21,962 nucleotides of DNA. Source: a virus. Where the stretch lies: positions 1-21,962 of IMG/VR virus record IMGVR_UViG_3300047408_000153; one strand, written 5' to 3'. Shown piece by piece: positions 4,815 through 11,484 of this stretch; the first letter of the stretch is position 1; each line of letters opens with the position of its first letter. The position numbers were made by a program, and so were the translations under genes. The notes beneath the pieces were generated by a model. That model made no database searches and was not told the origin of the DNA. It worked only from the letters and a program-made list of their open reading frames with translations.

Positions 4815-5115
4815 GGTCGCCGCGAGCGCGGCGGACTCGCCGCCCAAGGTGCCCAGCCACACCCGCCGCACCAGTGAGCAAGGGTGACCACCCAGGATAA
4901 CGTGCCCGCCGGCCGCATGACCCTCCCAGAGTCCCGCCCGGGATGAACCGGGCGTTCGACACTATCCCGTGGATTATGAGAGCGTCAAGATCCCGACCGA
5001 CACGAAAAGCCGCAACGAGCGGGGAGTCCTGCGTAGAAAACCCCTAGACGGGACACGTTCGCTTTTCCGAACAGTCGCCGGGCCGTCGTGACCGGACGGG
5101 GAAGATGCCATAGGC

Positions 5116-5316
5116 ATGGCGCGGAAACACCTCGACGCTGTCCGGAAGGCAGCCAGAGCAATCGACAACGCCAGAGAGAATCTCGGCGACAGGATGCTCG
5201 AGGCGCAGGAGTCCGGTGAAACGGTCGTGGATATCTGCGAGGTCGCCGGGCTCGGCCGGACGCGCGTCTACGAGCTGATCGACGAAGCGAAGCGCCGCCG
5301 GGAACAACGAGGCTAG
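5116..5316 (+). CDS. Small helix-turn-helix protein
   Basis: 66 aa, ATG at 5116, with a GGGGAAG-like ribosome binding site about 11 nt upstream. The N-terminal half is a basic or amphipathic helix (residues 1-32). Residues 36-56 (TVVDICEVAGLGRTRVYELI) have the shape of a helix-turn-helix with recognition helix around GRTRVYELID, and the tail is basic (EAKRRREQRG). It is one of only two rightward genes, divergent from xis-int, the usual place for an immunity repressor or antirepressor. It is very short for a CI-type repressor and has no dimerisation or peptidase domain. No other repressor candidate lies in the window. Confidence 0.65.
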   Translation: MARKHLDAVRKAARAIDNARENLGDRMLEAQESGETVVDICEVAGLGRTRVYELIDEAKRRREQRG

Positions 5317-5317
5317 C

Positions 5318-5358
5318 CGGCCGGCGCCAAGCACTGGACAGAGCTCGGCGGCCGGCCG
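5318..5358 (+). terminator. GC-rich inverted repeat after the HTH gene, possible terminator
   Basis: cggccggc (5318-5325) and gccggccg (5351-5358) can pair across a 25-nt spacer immediately after the TAG at 5314-5316. There is no T-run, so intrinsic termination is uncertain. The rest of the gap to 5486 holds an imperfect ccccagatgggg element and the promoter/leader of the secreted-protein gene, without a consensus that I would call. Confidence 0.3.
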
Positions 5359-5474
5359 ACCCCTGACGGTAGCCAAGCCCGGACACCCCAGATGGGGGAT
5401 ACGTGCTATCGAGCGTGGCCGCTACCTTCACGTGTGAACCCCGGCGGGTCTTCCGGCGGGGGAACTGGACAACA

Positions 5475-5480
5475 CAGGAG
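5475..5480 (+). promoter_or_regulatory. Ribosome binding site of the secreted-protein gene
   Basis: caggag lies 6 nt before the ATG at 5487-5489. It fixes the start there rather than at an upstream in-frame TTG/GTG, and places a clean signal peptide at the N-terminus. Confidence 0.7.
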
Positions 5481-5486
5481 ATTTCG

Positions 5487-5825
5487 ATGAAAGCTGCTGT
5501 TCTTGCTCTGCTGTGCCTCGCTTGTCTTGCCGCGAGCGCATCCGCGTCCGCTACCCGAGTCACCGGTATATGGGTCAGCGAGTATGGGATGTCGGCAAAG
5601 CTTAGGTCCACGTATGACTATGCGTCCTGTTCCGGGCTTCGCCGCTACGGGACGCACTCGTTGAACACAGCCCAGTGGGGATGGGTCCCCGGGTACTTCG
5701 AGTTCGACTGCTTCTACAACACGGGCTCTAAATCGTGCTATGGCGGGCGCTTTGAGTCAGATGCGGGAGCTAGGGGTGGCGCGTGGTTCCCACGGATGCT
5801 GTCGCCAGGCCGCTGTTACAGCTAG
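5487..5825 (+). CDS. Secreted small cysteine-containing protein, probable lysogeny cargo (moron)
   Basis: 112 aa. Residues 1-22 are a Sec signal peptide (MKAAVLALLCLACLAASASA start, Ala-x-Ala cleavage around 20-22). The mature part has four cysteines (48, 75, 84, 110), enough for two disulfides, and many aromatics and glycines (GWVPGYFEFDCFYNTG, CYGGRF), suggesting a compact extracellular beta-rich domain of unrecognised family. Its strand is opposite to the late genes, it has its own ribosome binding site, and its GC content is lower (32 of 60 bases at 5581-5640). These are typical signs of a cargo gene expressed from the prophage. Surface modification, superinfection exclusion or niche adaptation are all possible. 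Its stop shares a GCTAGC palindrome with the convergent gene. Confidence 0.75.
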   Translation: MKAAVLALLCLACLAASASASATRVTGIWVSEYGMSAKLRSTYDYASCSGLRRYGTHSLNTAQWGWVPGYFEFDCFYNTGSKSCYGGRFESDAGARGGAWFPRMLSPGRCYS

Positions 5826-5893
5826 CGGCGTAGCGATGCGAGCACCGCGAGGGCGAGCAGCACGACGAGCACCCACAGGACCGTCTCGATCAA
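5822..5893 (-). CDS. 23-aa transmembrane micro-protein of the lysis cassette
   Basis: TTG 5891-5893 overlaps the stop of the upstream gene (TTGA). The peptide is almost wholly hydrophobic: METVL-like start (MIETVLWVLVVLLALAV) and a basic end (LASLRR), giving one transmembrane helix with an inside-positive tail. It is the last gene of the late operon. Its TAG lies in the GCTAGC palindrome that also supplies the TAG of the convergent plus-strand gene. It is too short to assign a family; a holin subunit or lysis regulator is suggested by location only. Confidence 0.45.
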   Translation of the reverse strand: MIETVLWVLVVLLALAVLASLRR

Positions 5894-6165
5894 ACGTCGG
5901 ATGTGTTGGGCGGGTCGCCGGGCTCGGGCTGCGGTTCGAGCTCGGCGGTCGTGTCGGGCCACCGCGGCAGCGTCCGCTCCACGGGCGGGTGCAGCTCGGG
6001 CCAGCCCGGCTCCTGGTCGTAGCGGTCGCGTTCGACGAAGAACCCGTACCGGGTGCGGCGCACGTCGGGGTCGCGGCTCATCATCCGGTACAGCAGCACC
6101 ATCGCAACCAACAGGAGCACGGCGGCGATGCCGAGGACCTTCCAGTCAACCGTGGCGGCGATCAC
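5890..6165 (-). CDS. 91-aa one-helix membrane protein, lysis cassette
   Basis: GTG 6163-6165, overlapping the 59-aa gene by 20 nt. Residues 8-28 form a transmembrane helix (WKVLGIAAVLLLVAMVLLYR). The rest is polar, with a charged segment (VERDRYDQEPGWPELHPP) and a Pro/Glu-rich end. Topology is likely N-out/C-in or the reverse; no holin family is recognised. Directly downstream of an endolysin, a holin or spanin-like accessory is the natural guess. In hosts without an outer membrane a spanin would be unnecessary, which favours holin or holin regulator. Confidence 0.65.
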   Translation of the reverse strand: MIAATVDWKVLGIAAVLLLVAMVLLYRMMSRDPDVRRTRYGFFVERDRYDQEPGWPELHPPVERTLPRWPDTTAELEPQPEPGDPPNTSDV

Positions 6166-6325
6166 GTTCCTGCTGCTCCTCCTCCCTCTTCCCCTCGAGC
6201 TTCCCTTCCATCCGCGCGATCTTCTCGCGGAGGAAGCTGACCGCGACCGCGAGGTAGATGATCCCGATCAGCTCGAGGCTGTTGACGGTGATCAAAGCTT
6301 CGTCGCTGATGCGGGCGACGATCAA
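6146..6325 (-). CDS. 59-aa holin-like membrane protein with charged helical tail
   Basis: TTG 6323-6325 overlaps the endolysin stop (TTGA). Layout: short N-terminus (MIVARISDEALITVN), one transmembrane helix at about 17-32 (LELIGIIYLAVAVSFL), then a very charged, coiled-coil-like tail (REKIARMEGKLEGKREEEQQ and RDRRHG). One-helix proteins with a charged C-terminal tail next to the endolysin are typical phage holins or pinholins. It was located by reading the gap after the endolysin; the coupled start and coding-like composition support it. Confidence 0.65.
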   Translation of the reverse strand: MIVARISDEALITVNSLELIGIIYLAVAVSFLREKIARMEGKLEGKREEEQQERDRRHG

Positions 6326-7209
6326 TCGGCGACCCGGACGAACACGACCGAGGCCTGAGAGCTCGACCGTTGTCGTCGGTAGACGCCGCCGCCGTTGCTC
6401 TGGCTCCCGTTGTTGTCGGAGCTGGTGTTGCCGCCGATCGCGCTGAACGAACTCGGGGTGCCGGACTCGAACAGCTCAACGTGGTCGAACGTCCCGTCGG
6501 ATGGGTCCCAGTCGTAGCAGACGAGGTCACCAGGGATGGGCGCCTGGGTGATCGTGAGCCCGTTGGTGGCCTTCGCGGCGTCCGCGACGATGTACGGGAC
6601 GTACGCGTACCGGCTGCCGCGAGCGAACGACGGGGAGCCGCCCGCCTCGACCTCGTAGCAGTACGTGGCGAACATCGCGCACCACGGCTGGAGGTCCATC
6701 CCGTAGTACTCGCCGAAGGTGGTGTGGTTCGACCCGGCTGGGTTCTCGGTGTACCCGAGCCAGCCGGTCGCCCCGTCCAAGGCCTGCTCGCGGACGGTTG
6801 CTTTCGGCGCGGGTTTCGGGTGGAACCGGGCGTACGCCTCAGCGATGAGGTTGGCGGCGTTCGCGTCCATGGCCATCTCGCCGGCGTGGGGTTTGCCTTC
6901 GGGGACGCGGATCGAGCGGAGCGTGTTGAACATCGCCTGGTCGACGATCCCGGTGTCGGGCATGTTCTGCTGTCGTTGCACCCCGGCGACACCGGTGTCG
7001 ACCACGTTCGGCCCGCAACCGTTCGCGAAGTTGTCGCTGTAGCTGTCGTCGAACCTCGAGGCGGGGCCTTGCCAGCGCCCGGCACGCCAGACGGTGCGCT
7101 TATAGGCGACGGTGTCGGGGCCGTCCGGGTCGCCGACGTGGAGCTCCCGCGGGAACCCCGGGACGGGGACCATCGGGCCGCCCTTGTACGGCTGCTGCCA
7201 CCAGTCCAT
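6322..7209 (-). CDS. CHAP-domain endolysin with N-terminal peptidoglycan-binding-like region
   Basis: 295 aa, ATG 7207-7209 overlapping the fibre gene stop (TGATG). Residues about 60-106 (VAGVQRQQNMPDTGIVDQAM and LRSIRVPEG) resemble a PG_binding_1 module that docks on the wall. Residues 140-295 form a CHAP amidase/endopeptidase: nucleophile Cys177 in LQPWCAMFATYC, His243 in TFDHVELFES and Asn261 in AIGGNTSSDN, the expected Cys-His-Asn set. The C-terminus (about 265-285) is Ser/Asn-rich. There is no signal peptide or SAR helix, so release should depend on a holin, and three small membrane proteins follow directly. Confidence 0.88.
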   Translation of the reverse strand: MDWWQQPYKGGPMVPVPGFPRELHVGDPDGPDTVAYKRTVWRAGRWQGPASRFDDSYSDNFANGCGPNVVDTGVAGVQRQQNMPDTGIVDQAMFNTLRSIRVPEGKPHAGEMAMDANAANLIAEAYARFHPKPAPKATVREQALDGATGWLGYTENPAGSNHTTFGEYYGMDLQPWCAMFATYCYEVEAGGSPSFARGSRYAYVPYIVADAAKATNGLTITQAPIPGDLVCYDWDPSDGTFDHVELFESGTPSSFSAIGGNTSSDNNGSQSNGGGVYRRQRSSSQASVVFVRVAD

Positions 7210-8120
7210 CAGCCGCCTTTAGTGATCCGGATGTAGCCGGGAAACGGGTTACCTGACCCGCCAGCGCCGGCGCTGACGGTCGCTGTCCCGTTGAACTCCC
7301 AGGCGCGAACCGACCAGGTGTAGGTTCCCGCCGACGGGGTGAAGTAACGGCGGGCGAAAACGGATGGGCCTCCGCTGGCGGACCCTTCGGTGATGAGCTG
7401 GGCGAGCCTGCCGATCGAGGAGCTGCCCTGGTAGAGAACAACGATTAGTTGGGCTGATGCCGCTGGTGCGAGAACCACGTTCGGGCAGTAGAACTCAACG
7501 CAGATCAGGGTTGACCCGTCGACGGTGAGCGACGCGGCGGTGACGACGGTGTTCGCGCTGCCCTCGGCCGTCGCACTGATACTGACCGATGAGGTGAACT
7601 CGACGTAGGAGAGCTCGGTGACGCCACCACCCGCCGCAGCCGCGGCCCATTTGATCCCGGTGGTCTGGGTGCTGTCGGCGGTCAGCACCTGGCCGTTCGA
7701 CCCGACCGCGAGCTTGCTGGCGGCGTCGGCGCCGGTCGCGACAGCGAGGTCGCCCTTGGTGTCCCAGATCGTGTCGGCGACCATCCCGCCGCTCGGTAGC
7801 GCCGCCCATTTGATCCCGAGCGTCTGCGCCGAGTCCGCGGTCAACACCTGGCCGTTCGACCCGACCGCGAGCCTGGCGCCCGAATCAGCGGCCGACGCGG
7901 CGACCAGGTCGCCTTTGACGTCCCACAACGCGTCGTTCGCGATCGTCGTCGGTGTGACACCGCTCCCGAGGGTGGCGTAATCAGCCCAGGCGGCGGACAC
8001 GACCCGTTCGATTTTCGCGTGGGTCGTACAGACGTACATCGTTCCTTCGGGGAGCCCGGTCGTGGCCGGGCGGGCCGAGTGGGTGCCGGGCCCGAGGAAA
8101 TGCCCTGCGAACGTCGTCAA
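7209..8120 (-). CDS. Tail fibre/tail-tip protein with WDxKGDL repeats
   Basis: 303 aa from a TTG at 8118-8120; the AAAGGAG at 8128-8134, 7 nt upstream, decides this start. Two copies of a 53-aa-period repeat (residues 66-106 and 119-160) carry WDxKGDL, LAVGSNGQVLTADS and GIKWAA, a repeat widespread in phage tail fibres. Residues 165-303 form a beta-rich C-terminal domain (SYVEFTSSVSISATAEGSAN start, GNPFPGYIRITKGG end), likely the trimer tip that contacts the host or a carbohydrate. The gene lies between the tail adhesins and the endolysin, as is usual for the distal tail. Confidence 0.75.
   Translation of the reverse strand: MTTFAGHFLGPGTHSARPATTGLPEGTMYVCTTHAKIERVVSAAWADYATLGSGVTPTTIANDALWDVKGDLVAASAADSGARLAVGSNGQVLTADSAQTLGIKWAALPSGGMVADTIWDTKGDLAVATGADAASKLAVGSNGQVLTADSTQTTGIKWAAAAAGGGVTELSYVEFTSSVSISATAEGSANTVVTAASLTVDGSTLICVEFYCPNVVLAPAASAQLIVVLYQGSSSIGRLAQLITEGSASGGPSVFARRYFTPSAGTYTWSVRAWEFNGTATVSAGAGGSGNPFPGYIRITKGG
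7644..7766 (-). repeat. Fibre repeat, copy 2
   Basis: This DNA encodes residues 119-159 of the fibre protein (WDTKGDLAVATGAD onward). It repeats the copy at 7803-7925 with a period of 159 bp, 53 codons, including identical runs such as cacctggccgttcgaccc on the plus strand. Such in-frame repeats allow fibre length change by recombination. Confidence 0.75.
7803..7925 (-). repeat. Fibre repeat, copy 1
   Basis: This DNA encodes residues 66-106 of the fibre protein (WDVKGDLVAASAAD onward). It is the partner of the copy at 7644-7766; protein-level identity is highest over LAVGSNGQVLTADS. Confidence 0.75.
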
Positions 8121-8127
8121 CGTCGGG

Positions 8128-8134
8128 CTCCTTT
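8128..8134 (-). promoter_or_regulatory. Ribosome binding site selecting a TTG start
   Basis: AAAGGAG on the minus strand sits 7 nt before TTG 8118-8120. No ATG or GTG with comparable spacing is available, so the fibre gene very likely starts with TTG. Confidence 0.7.
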
Positions 8135-8373
8135 CACAGTGTGATCAGGGTCGGGATCAGGTTGCCGGTGCTGTCCAATACGCAGGTGCCGTCGCTGTCG
8201 ACCAGCGGCATCCACCATTGCGTGAAGGTTGTGGGGTCGCCGCCGGCGCCGGTGTCGTCGTCGACGAACGTCGAGCTGATCTCGATGTCGAGGATCTCGG
8301 GGTCGGCCGGGTTCGGGCTCGTCTGGATCGAGATGTCGGTGCCTTCGACGAAGTTGAGGGTGTCGACGGTCAT
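8134..8373 (-). CDS. 79-aa small tail-associated protein
   Basis: ATG 8371-8373, 4 nt after the stop of the LamG gene. The protein begins MTVDTLNFVEGTDISIQTSP, a beta-hairpin style opening often found in small phage tail-tip or fibre-attachment proteins. It ends with a conserved-looking QWWMPLVDSDGTCVLDSTG segment. It has no membrane segment. I recognise no named family. Its place between two adhesin genes suggests a structural connector or fibre chaperone. Confidence 0.65.
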   Translation of the reverse strand: MTVDTLNFVEGTDISIQTSPNPADPEILDIEISSTFVDDDTGAGGDPTTFTQWWMPLVDSDGTCVLDSTGNLIPTLITL

Positions 8374-8377
8374 CGGG

Positions 8378-10090
8378 TCAGGTGGGCCACGTCGACCAGG
8401 GCGGCCCCCACGCCCGGTCGCACGAGATGTACAGGACGAAGTGGGGTTTGTAGGTTCCGCCGGTGTTCGCGCACGAGAACGTGAGCGGGACGGTTGCGTC
8501 GTGCCAGGCTTGCGCGACGAGCCGCATCCCTGCTTTCAGGGTGGGGACACCCGAGACTTTCGGGAGCCAGTCGTTCCCGTTGAGGGCGTAGGCGAGGCCG
8601 GCGTTCGGGGCGAAGAAGATGTCCGGGTGGCTACCGGTGTTCCCGGTGTCCCCGGACGCGAACACGCTGCCGCCGAGATAGACGTTGATGCCGCCGCCCT
8701 CGTCGCACGGGTTCGCTGCCTGCTCCGACACCACCTGGATCAGGGTTTTCTGGTGGGTCGTCTCGAAGATCCGCAACCCGCGGAACGACGTGGTGGGCTG
8801 CACCAACGGGTTGTCGATCCGGAGGCACACCTGCATCCAGTCGGACGGGTCGCCGAGGAACGCGACGTCATGCGGGACCGTGATCGCGTGCGGCGCGTCA
8901 ACGTCGAGCCACCCGGCGGCGTCGCTGCTCGCGAGGTCGATCGCGGCGCTCATCCCGTCGGGGTTGTCCCTAGCCATCACCGGGGTCGCGAACGGGACCG
9001 TCGTCCACGTTCTCGGCTGCACGGTGAACGACGGGCCGTCATACGTGAACGGCTGGTCGCTGATCCAGTCGAGCCCGGACGCGGCCGGCGGCGGCGACGG
9101 CGGCGGCTTCGGGGTTTTCGCGGCCGGCATCGTGGATCCGTTCACGGTGACCGCCGGCGCCGGGGGTGGCGACTGCCAGCTGGTGCCGCCGTGCCCGTCG
9201 CTGACGAGCACCGACCCGGCCGCGACCCCGCCGGTCGCGGCCTTGTGCAAACCGTCGACGTCGGCGTCCGACAGGGCGGAGCCGTACACGGCGGCCTCGT
9301 CGATGACGCCGAGGAACGGCCGCCACACACTGTTCCCGGTGGTCGGGGCGTTCGGCCCCTGGTAGCCGCCGATCCGGATCGTCGCGAGCGACCCGCCGGT
9401 GATCGTCGTCAACGTCGAAGAATCAGCGACGGACGCGCGGAGAACACCATCGACGTACACCCGGCTGGTGGTGCCGTCGTACGTCGCGACGAGCAGCGAG
9501 ACCTGCCCGGCGGTCACCGCGCCCGCCGGCGAAGCAGCGGCGACGTACGAGCTGGGGGTGCCGCGCCAAAACTGCACCTCGCCCGTCGGGAACCGCACGT
9601 CCAACGCCCAGTAGCCGACCGAGATCACGCCACCCCAGAACGGCAGCGACGTCGACGATGGCCGCACGAGCGCGACGACGCTCATCGCGGGGTTCGACGC
9701 GTCGAAGTTGAAGTTGATGTTGCTCGACCGGTCGGAGTCCTCGAGGAACGGGTGGACAGCCGCGGCGGCGTCGTTGCCGGCCATGTTGAACCCGACCGCG
9801 CCGTCGTCGGTGTCGGCGGGGAGCAGCCCGGGGGTGACGTCCTCGGTGACGGGGGAGTCGCCGCTGGTGCCGGGGTTCACGGCGAGGTCGCACGGGTTCG
9901 ACGGGTTGTAGCCGCTCGTGTCGGCGTAGAGGGGTGCGCCCTCCCCGAGCCGCCAGTAGCCGCGGAGCTCGGGGAGCGCGAAGATAGCGGTGGTGTAGTT
10001 GCTCGCCTGGCCCGGCAGCAGCCCGGGGACGGGGTCGGGGCCGCCCGCGACGTGGGTGATGCCGTGCATGCGGGGATGCGGCGCCGGCAT
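8378..10090 (-). CDS. Minor tail protein with LamG/concanavalin-like domain
   Basis: 570 aa, ATG 10088-10090 overlapping the hub gene stop (TGATG). Residues 1-35 carry a collagen-fibre style opening (MHGITHVAGGPDPVPG) common at the start of actinophage tail proteins. Residues about 43-290 form a LamG-like jelly roll (ALPELRGYWRLGEGAPLYAD; LLVATYDGTTSRVYVDGVLR; FLGVIDEAAVYGSALSDADV), which usually binds glycans. A Pro-rich hinge follows (about 308-345, KTPKPPPSPPPAASG). Residues 346-570 are a second beta-rich domain (GLDWISDQPFTYDGPSFTVQ onward). It is probably a receptor-binding adhesin at the tail tip. Confidence 0.8.
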   Translation of the reverse strand: MPAPHPRMHGITHVAGGPDPVPGLLPGQASNYTTAIFALPELRGYWRLGEGAPLYADTSGYNPSNPCDLAVNPGTSGDSPVTEDVTPGLLPADTDDGAVGFNMAGNDAAAAVHPFLEDSDRSSNINFNFDASNPAMSVVALVRPSSTSLPFWGGVISVGYWALDVRFPTGEVQFWRGTPSSYVAAASPAGAVTAGQVSLLVATYDGTTSRVYVDGVLRASVADSSTLTTITGGSLATIRIGGYQGPNAPTTGNSVWRPFLGVIDEAAVYGSALSDADVDGLHKAATGGVAAGSVLVSDGHGGTSWQSPPPAPAVTVNGSTMPAAKTPKPPPSPPPAASGLDWISDQPFTYDGPSFTVQPRTWTTVPFATPVMARDNPDGMSAAIDLASSDAAGWLDVDAPHAITVPHDVAFLGDPSDWMQVCLRIDNPLVQPTTSFRGLRIFETTHQKTLIQVVSEQAANPCDEGGGINVYLGGSVFASGDTGNTGSHPDIFFAPNAGLAYALNGNDWLPKVSGVPTLKAGMRLVAQAWHDATVPLTFSCANTGGTYKPHFVLYISCDRAWGPPWSTWPT

Positions 10091-11484
10091 CAGGGAGGCC
10101 CGTCCTCAGGGAATGGGTTCGTTGTCCAGTTCGCTTGAGGTGACACGTCGAGGCTGAGTTCGACGATGATCGGGATGTCGGGGTTCCCTGGCTGCCCGGT
10201 GTAGTGGATCCCTTCGACGTAGAACTCGGCGTCGAACCCGCCCCCGCCGGGATGCTGCGTCTTCACTGTGAGCAGGTCTGAGATGTCGACGTTGCACATG
10301 AACTGCCACAGGTGGGAGCCGAGCACGTCACCGGGGCGGCGCGTCTTGAAAGTCAGCTTCGAGATCCGCGGTTGGGGGTCGTTGTAGTTGCTGAAGTAGT
10401 AGGTCGCGAAAAGCTTCGTCTCGACGAGCGCGTCGTTGCCGGTCGCGATCCCTTCGACTGTTTGGAGCTGGTCGAACGTGATCGAGCGGAGCCCGTACAA
10501 CCCGATCGACGCGTCGTCTTTGACGTACTGGCCGGCGACATCATCCTTTTCGGGATCGAGCATCCGCCAGGTGCCGTCGTCCTGGACGATCCCTTGTGGT
10601 GTCGCGGAAGCGGCGTTGTAGAGGTTGTCGTTCCCGAGTGACCATTCGAGCTCGGCGATCGGGACGGCCATGGGTTCGCCCCACGCGGACGGGTCCGCGA
10701 CCGTCCAACGGCTGATGTTGTACTCGGCGACGTCGGGACGGAACCGGGCCTGGCGGCCGTGGAAGATCAGGTGCCCGGGTGCGGAAGGGCCGCCGATCCA
10801 CATGTTCGCGACACCGGGGAACTCGCCGTCGGCGGCGTCCCAGAGGGCGTCGAGGGCGCTGGTACCTGGCCCGTACGCTTTCGGGCCGAGCCGCACGTTC
10901 CCGGAGAACACGTCGACGCCGGGGACCGCGAGCTCTTCGGGCCATTTCAGGTTCCCCAGGCCTGCGGTTCCGAGGATCGCATAGATCCGGTCGCTCATCG
11001 TGCCTTCGGTGAGGCCGTAACCGATGTTCCCTTTCGCGATCTCCGCCGGCAGCGGGAGGATCCCGTCGACGCCGACCTGGAGCACGGCCTGTTCGAGGAC
11101 AGCGAACCCGTCGACGAGCTGGAGCTCGAGCTCCATGTACTGGCGGGTCTGGTCGAGCTGGTAGGCCCACGCTTCGACGAAGCCGCGGAACAGTGTGTGC
11201 CAGGTGTCCGAGGCGGGGTTGTAGAGGCTGATCGCGGCCTGTTTCCCGGGTTTGACGTTGCCTGTGTAGGTGCCCGACCCGGTCGGGTCGAACAGACCGG
11301 CCCGGTCGACGATGTGCACGGTGGCTGTCCCGGTCCCTGTTTTGGAGAACTCGTCGGGGCGGCCCCGGTCGATCTGCCAGTCCCTCACGCGGCACCCGTC
11401 GAGGGTGTCGATCCGTGTCCAGGTCGGGTCAGGTTCAAGGGGCGTCGCGTCGAACGCGATCGACACGCCGAGGGGGTCAGCCAT
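10090..11484 (-). CDS. Minor tail protein, distal tail/hub type
   Basis: 464 aa, ATG 11482-11484 overlapping the tape-measure stop by 8 nt. The N-terminal 150 residues follow the pattern of actinophage minor tail proteins just after the tape measure: DGCRVRDWQIDRGRPDEFSK, FDPTGSGTYTGNVKPGKQAA, LFRGFVEAWAYQLDQ and LQLVDGFAVLEQAV. This corresponds to the beta-sandwich hub proteins closing the tail tube. The remainder is a mixed beta region ending in VELSLDVSPQANW. No muralytic motif is seen. Its position between tape measure and adhesin supports a baseplate hub. Confidence 0.75.
   Translation of the reverse strand: MADPLGVSIAFDATPLEPDPTWTRIDTLDGCRVRDWQIDRGRPDEFSKTGTGTATVHIVDRAGLFDPTGSGTYTGNVKPGKQAAISLYNPASDTWHTLFRGFVEAWAYQLDQTRQYMELELQLVDGFAVLEQAVLQVGVDGILPLPAEIAKGNIGYGLTEGTMSDRIYAILGTAGLGNLKWPEELAVPGVDVFSGNVRLGPKAYGPGTSALDALWDAADGEFPGVANMWIGGPSAPGHLIFHGRQARFRPDVAEYNISRWTVADPSAWGEPMAVPIAELEWSLGNDNLYNAASATPQGIVQDDGTWRMLDPEKDDVAGQYVKDDASIGLYGLRSITFDQLQTVEGIATGNDALVETKLFATYYFSNYNDPQPRISKLTFKTRRPGDVLGSHLWQFMCNVDISDLLTVKTQHPGGGGFDAEFYVEGIHYTGQPGNPDIPIIVELSLDVSPQANWTTNPFPEDGPP

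Larger units (their letters stand above)
4660..5115. promoter_or_regulatory. Divergent regulatory region between xis-int and the plus-strand HTH gene
   Basis: This 456-bp stretch separates the leftward xis operon from the rightward HTH gene and holds no convincing gene. It contains the phased repeat array (4678-4737), a ttgcc/ggcaa inverted repeat at 4751-4755/4766-4770, and a 10-bp perfect inverted repeat at 4777-4814. From 4815 to 5115 I see no further clear repeat and no consensus promoter that I would defend. In a temperate phage this is where the lysogeny switch operators would be expected. Confidence 0.5.

Noticed and set aside
4656-4871. A 71-codon minus-strand frame upstream of xis
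   Set aside because: It crosses the phased repeat array and the 10-bp inverted repeat, has no ribosome binding site or coupled overlap, and its composition is not protein-like.
8141-10138. A 665-codon open frame on the plus strand opposite the LamG gene
   Set aside because: Its product is Arg/Val/Gly-rich with no domain pattern, and it mirrors a well-supported minus-strand gene. Long antisense frames are expected in GC-rich coding DNA.
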